Shown in pieces: positions 6,280 through 6,783 of a DNA stretch of 6,783 nucleotides. Positions within the stretch are counted from its first letter, which is position 1. Each line of letters begins with the position of its first letter. The position numbers were made by a program, and so were the translations under genes. Source of the DNA: an uncultured Woeseiaceae bacterium (GTDB lineage Bacteria > Pseudomonadota > Gammaproteobacteria > Woeseiales > Woeseiaceae); assembly GCA_947259435.1 (NCBI GenBank), contig CAMYMP010000214.1, forward strand, positions 1-6,783, in the 5' to 3' direction. The notes beneath the pieces were generated by a model. It saw only the letters and a program-made list of their open reading frames with translations, was not told where the DNA came from and ran no database searches.

Positions 6280-6783
6280 CTATCTCTCGACCAGAATTGG
6301 CGGCAACGGACAGTCAAGGCTTGCACAGATCGCCCGTATCAGTTCTGCTTCGGGCACGCTCAGCGTCTTGTCTGACATGACCACGGCCGTGACCGCCTTT
6401 AGCAGCATCTGCTTACCGTCGCCGTTGAGCGAAAGCAGCATTTCGAGACTCTTGTCGAGCACGGCGACCGAGTACCTGTGGTCGGCCTCGTAGGCGAAAT
6501 CTCGGCCCCATTTGCCAAAAACTGAAATACCTGCGGCGTAAGCGCGCCTGCGCTCTGCATCATCCGTGTGGCCATGCCGGGCAATCACACGCAGCAGGTC
6601 CGCTGCCGCGCGGCGCACGGGTTCGCGTGCCACGCGACGACGTTTCTGGTGACCCGAAGGGTCGTTCGCCTGGCCGAGATTGCTCACGAGAATTCGGTAA
6701 ATGCAGTATTCGTAAAGATCGATTTCGCCATCGACTTCAATCAGGCGCCCGGCGAGTTCGATCAGGTAGCTTAACTGCGGTGC
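6280..6783 (-). CDS. C-terminal part of a probable M48-type metallopeptidase with TerB-like helical region (5' end outside window)
   Basis: The frame is open to the window edge, so the GTG at 6687 is internal rather than the start. The 167 visible residues are helical. They carry two TerB-like acidic signatures: RLIEVDGEIDLYEYCIYRIL near the beginning, and AVVMSDKTLSVPEAELIRAI followed by CPLPPI near the end. I recall this arrangement at the C-terminus of membrane M48-family (Ste24/HtpX-like) zinc proteases in proteobacteria. The HEXXH catalytic motif and membrane helices would lie upstream, outside the window, so the protease assignment rests on resemblance of the tail only. A free-standing TerB-like protein is the alternative. 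The SYLF gene follows 78 bases later on the same strand with no hairpin between, which suggests cotranscription. Confidence 0.6.
   Translation of the reverse strand, partial: APQLSYLIELAGRLIEVDGEIDLYEYCIYRILVSNLGQANDPSGHQKRRRVAREPVRRAAADLLRVIARHGHTDDAERRRAYAAGISVFGKWGRDFAYEADHRYSVAVLDKSLEMLLSLNGDGKQMLLKAVTAVVMSDKTLSVPEAELIRAICASLDCPLPPILVER

Noticed and set aside
6280..6687. A complete small protein starting at GTG 6687
   Set aside because: The same frame is open to the window edge with matching TerB-like helical sequence upstream, so the GTG is internal and the gene is cut by the window.

Overview
This window looks like ordinary chromosomal DNA from a Gram-negative proteobacterium, most likely a gammaproteobacterium. 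The evidence is a lipobox lipoprotein, an MFS transporter fused to a PlsC-type acyltransferase, an MscS channel, a SYLF-domain protein and what looks like the tail of an M48-type protein. Base composition is moderately GC-rich by eye, and GTG and TTG starts are used. The exact lineage cannot be read from the sequence. No RNA gene, insertion sequence, CRISPR array or integrase is visible, and no gene-free stretch exceeds about 150 bases.

Layout, left to right. Bases 2-1612 (+) hold the 3' part of a large WD40-repeat protein whose start lies outside the window. It converges, with a 23-base gap, on an MFS-acyltransferase fusion (1636-3519, -) that probably handles lysophospholipid uptake and re-acylation. 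A divergent intergenic region of about 170 bases follows, carrying a plausible extended -10 promoter. It leads into a small EexN-like lipoprotein gene (from 3694, +) whose reading frame appears broken near 3940-3950; the original C-terminal half continues in another frame to 4205. On the minus strand there is then a likely three-gene transcription unit, read right to left: the C-terminal part of a probable M48-type metallopeptidase with TerB-like helices (6783-6280), a secreted SYLF/YSC84-domain protein (6201-5287), and an MscS-family mechanosensitive channel (5290-4217).

The most notable structure is at the 3' end of the SYLF gene. A 63-base in-frame tandem duplication (21 residues) has lost one base in its second copy, so the repeats are now 62 bases apart. 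The loss swaps an acidic tail ending in DPNY and a stop at 5309 for a basic, cysteine-containing tail that runs on until it overlaps the mscS start. The lost base lies in a quasi-palindrome, and its loss lengthens the stem. With the lipoprotein, that makes two genes in under 7 kb with apparent single-base frame disruptions. Either the sequence has indel errors or the locus is decaying.

The genes share an envelope theme (lipid re-acylation, lipoprotein, lipid-binding SYLF protein, tension-gated channel, probable membrane protease), but only the minus-strand trio is arranged like an operon. I see no convincing evidence of a new defence or mobile system.
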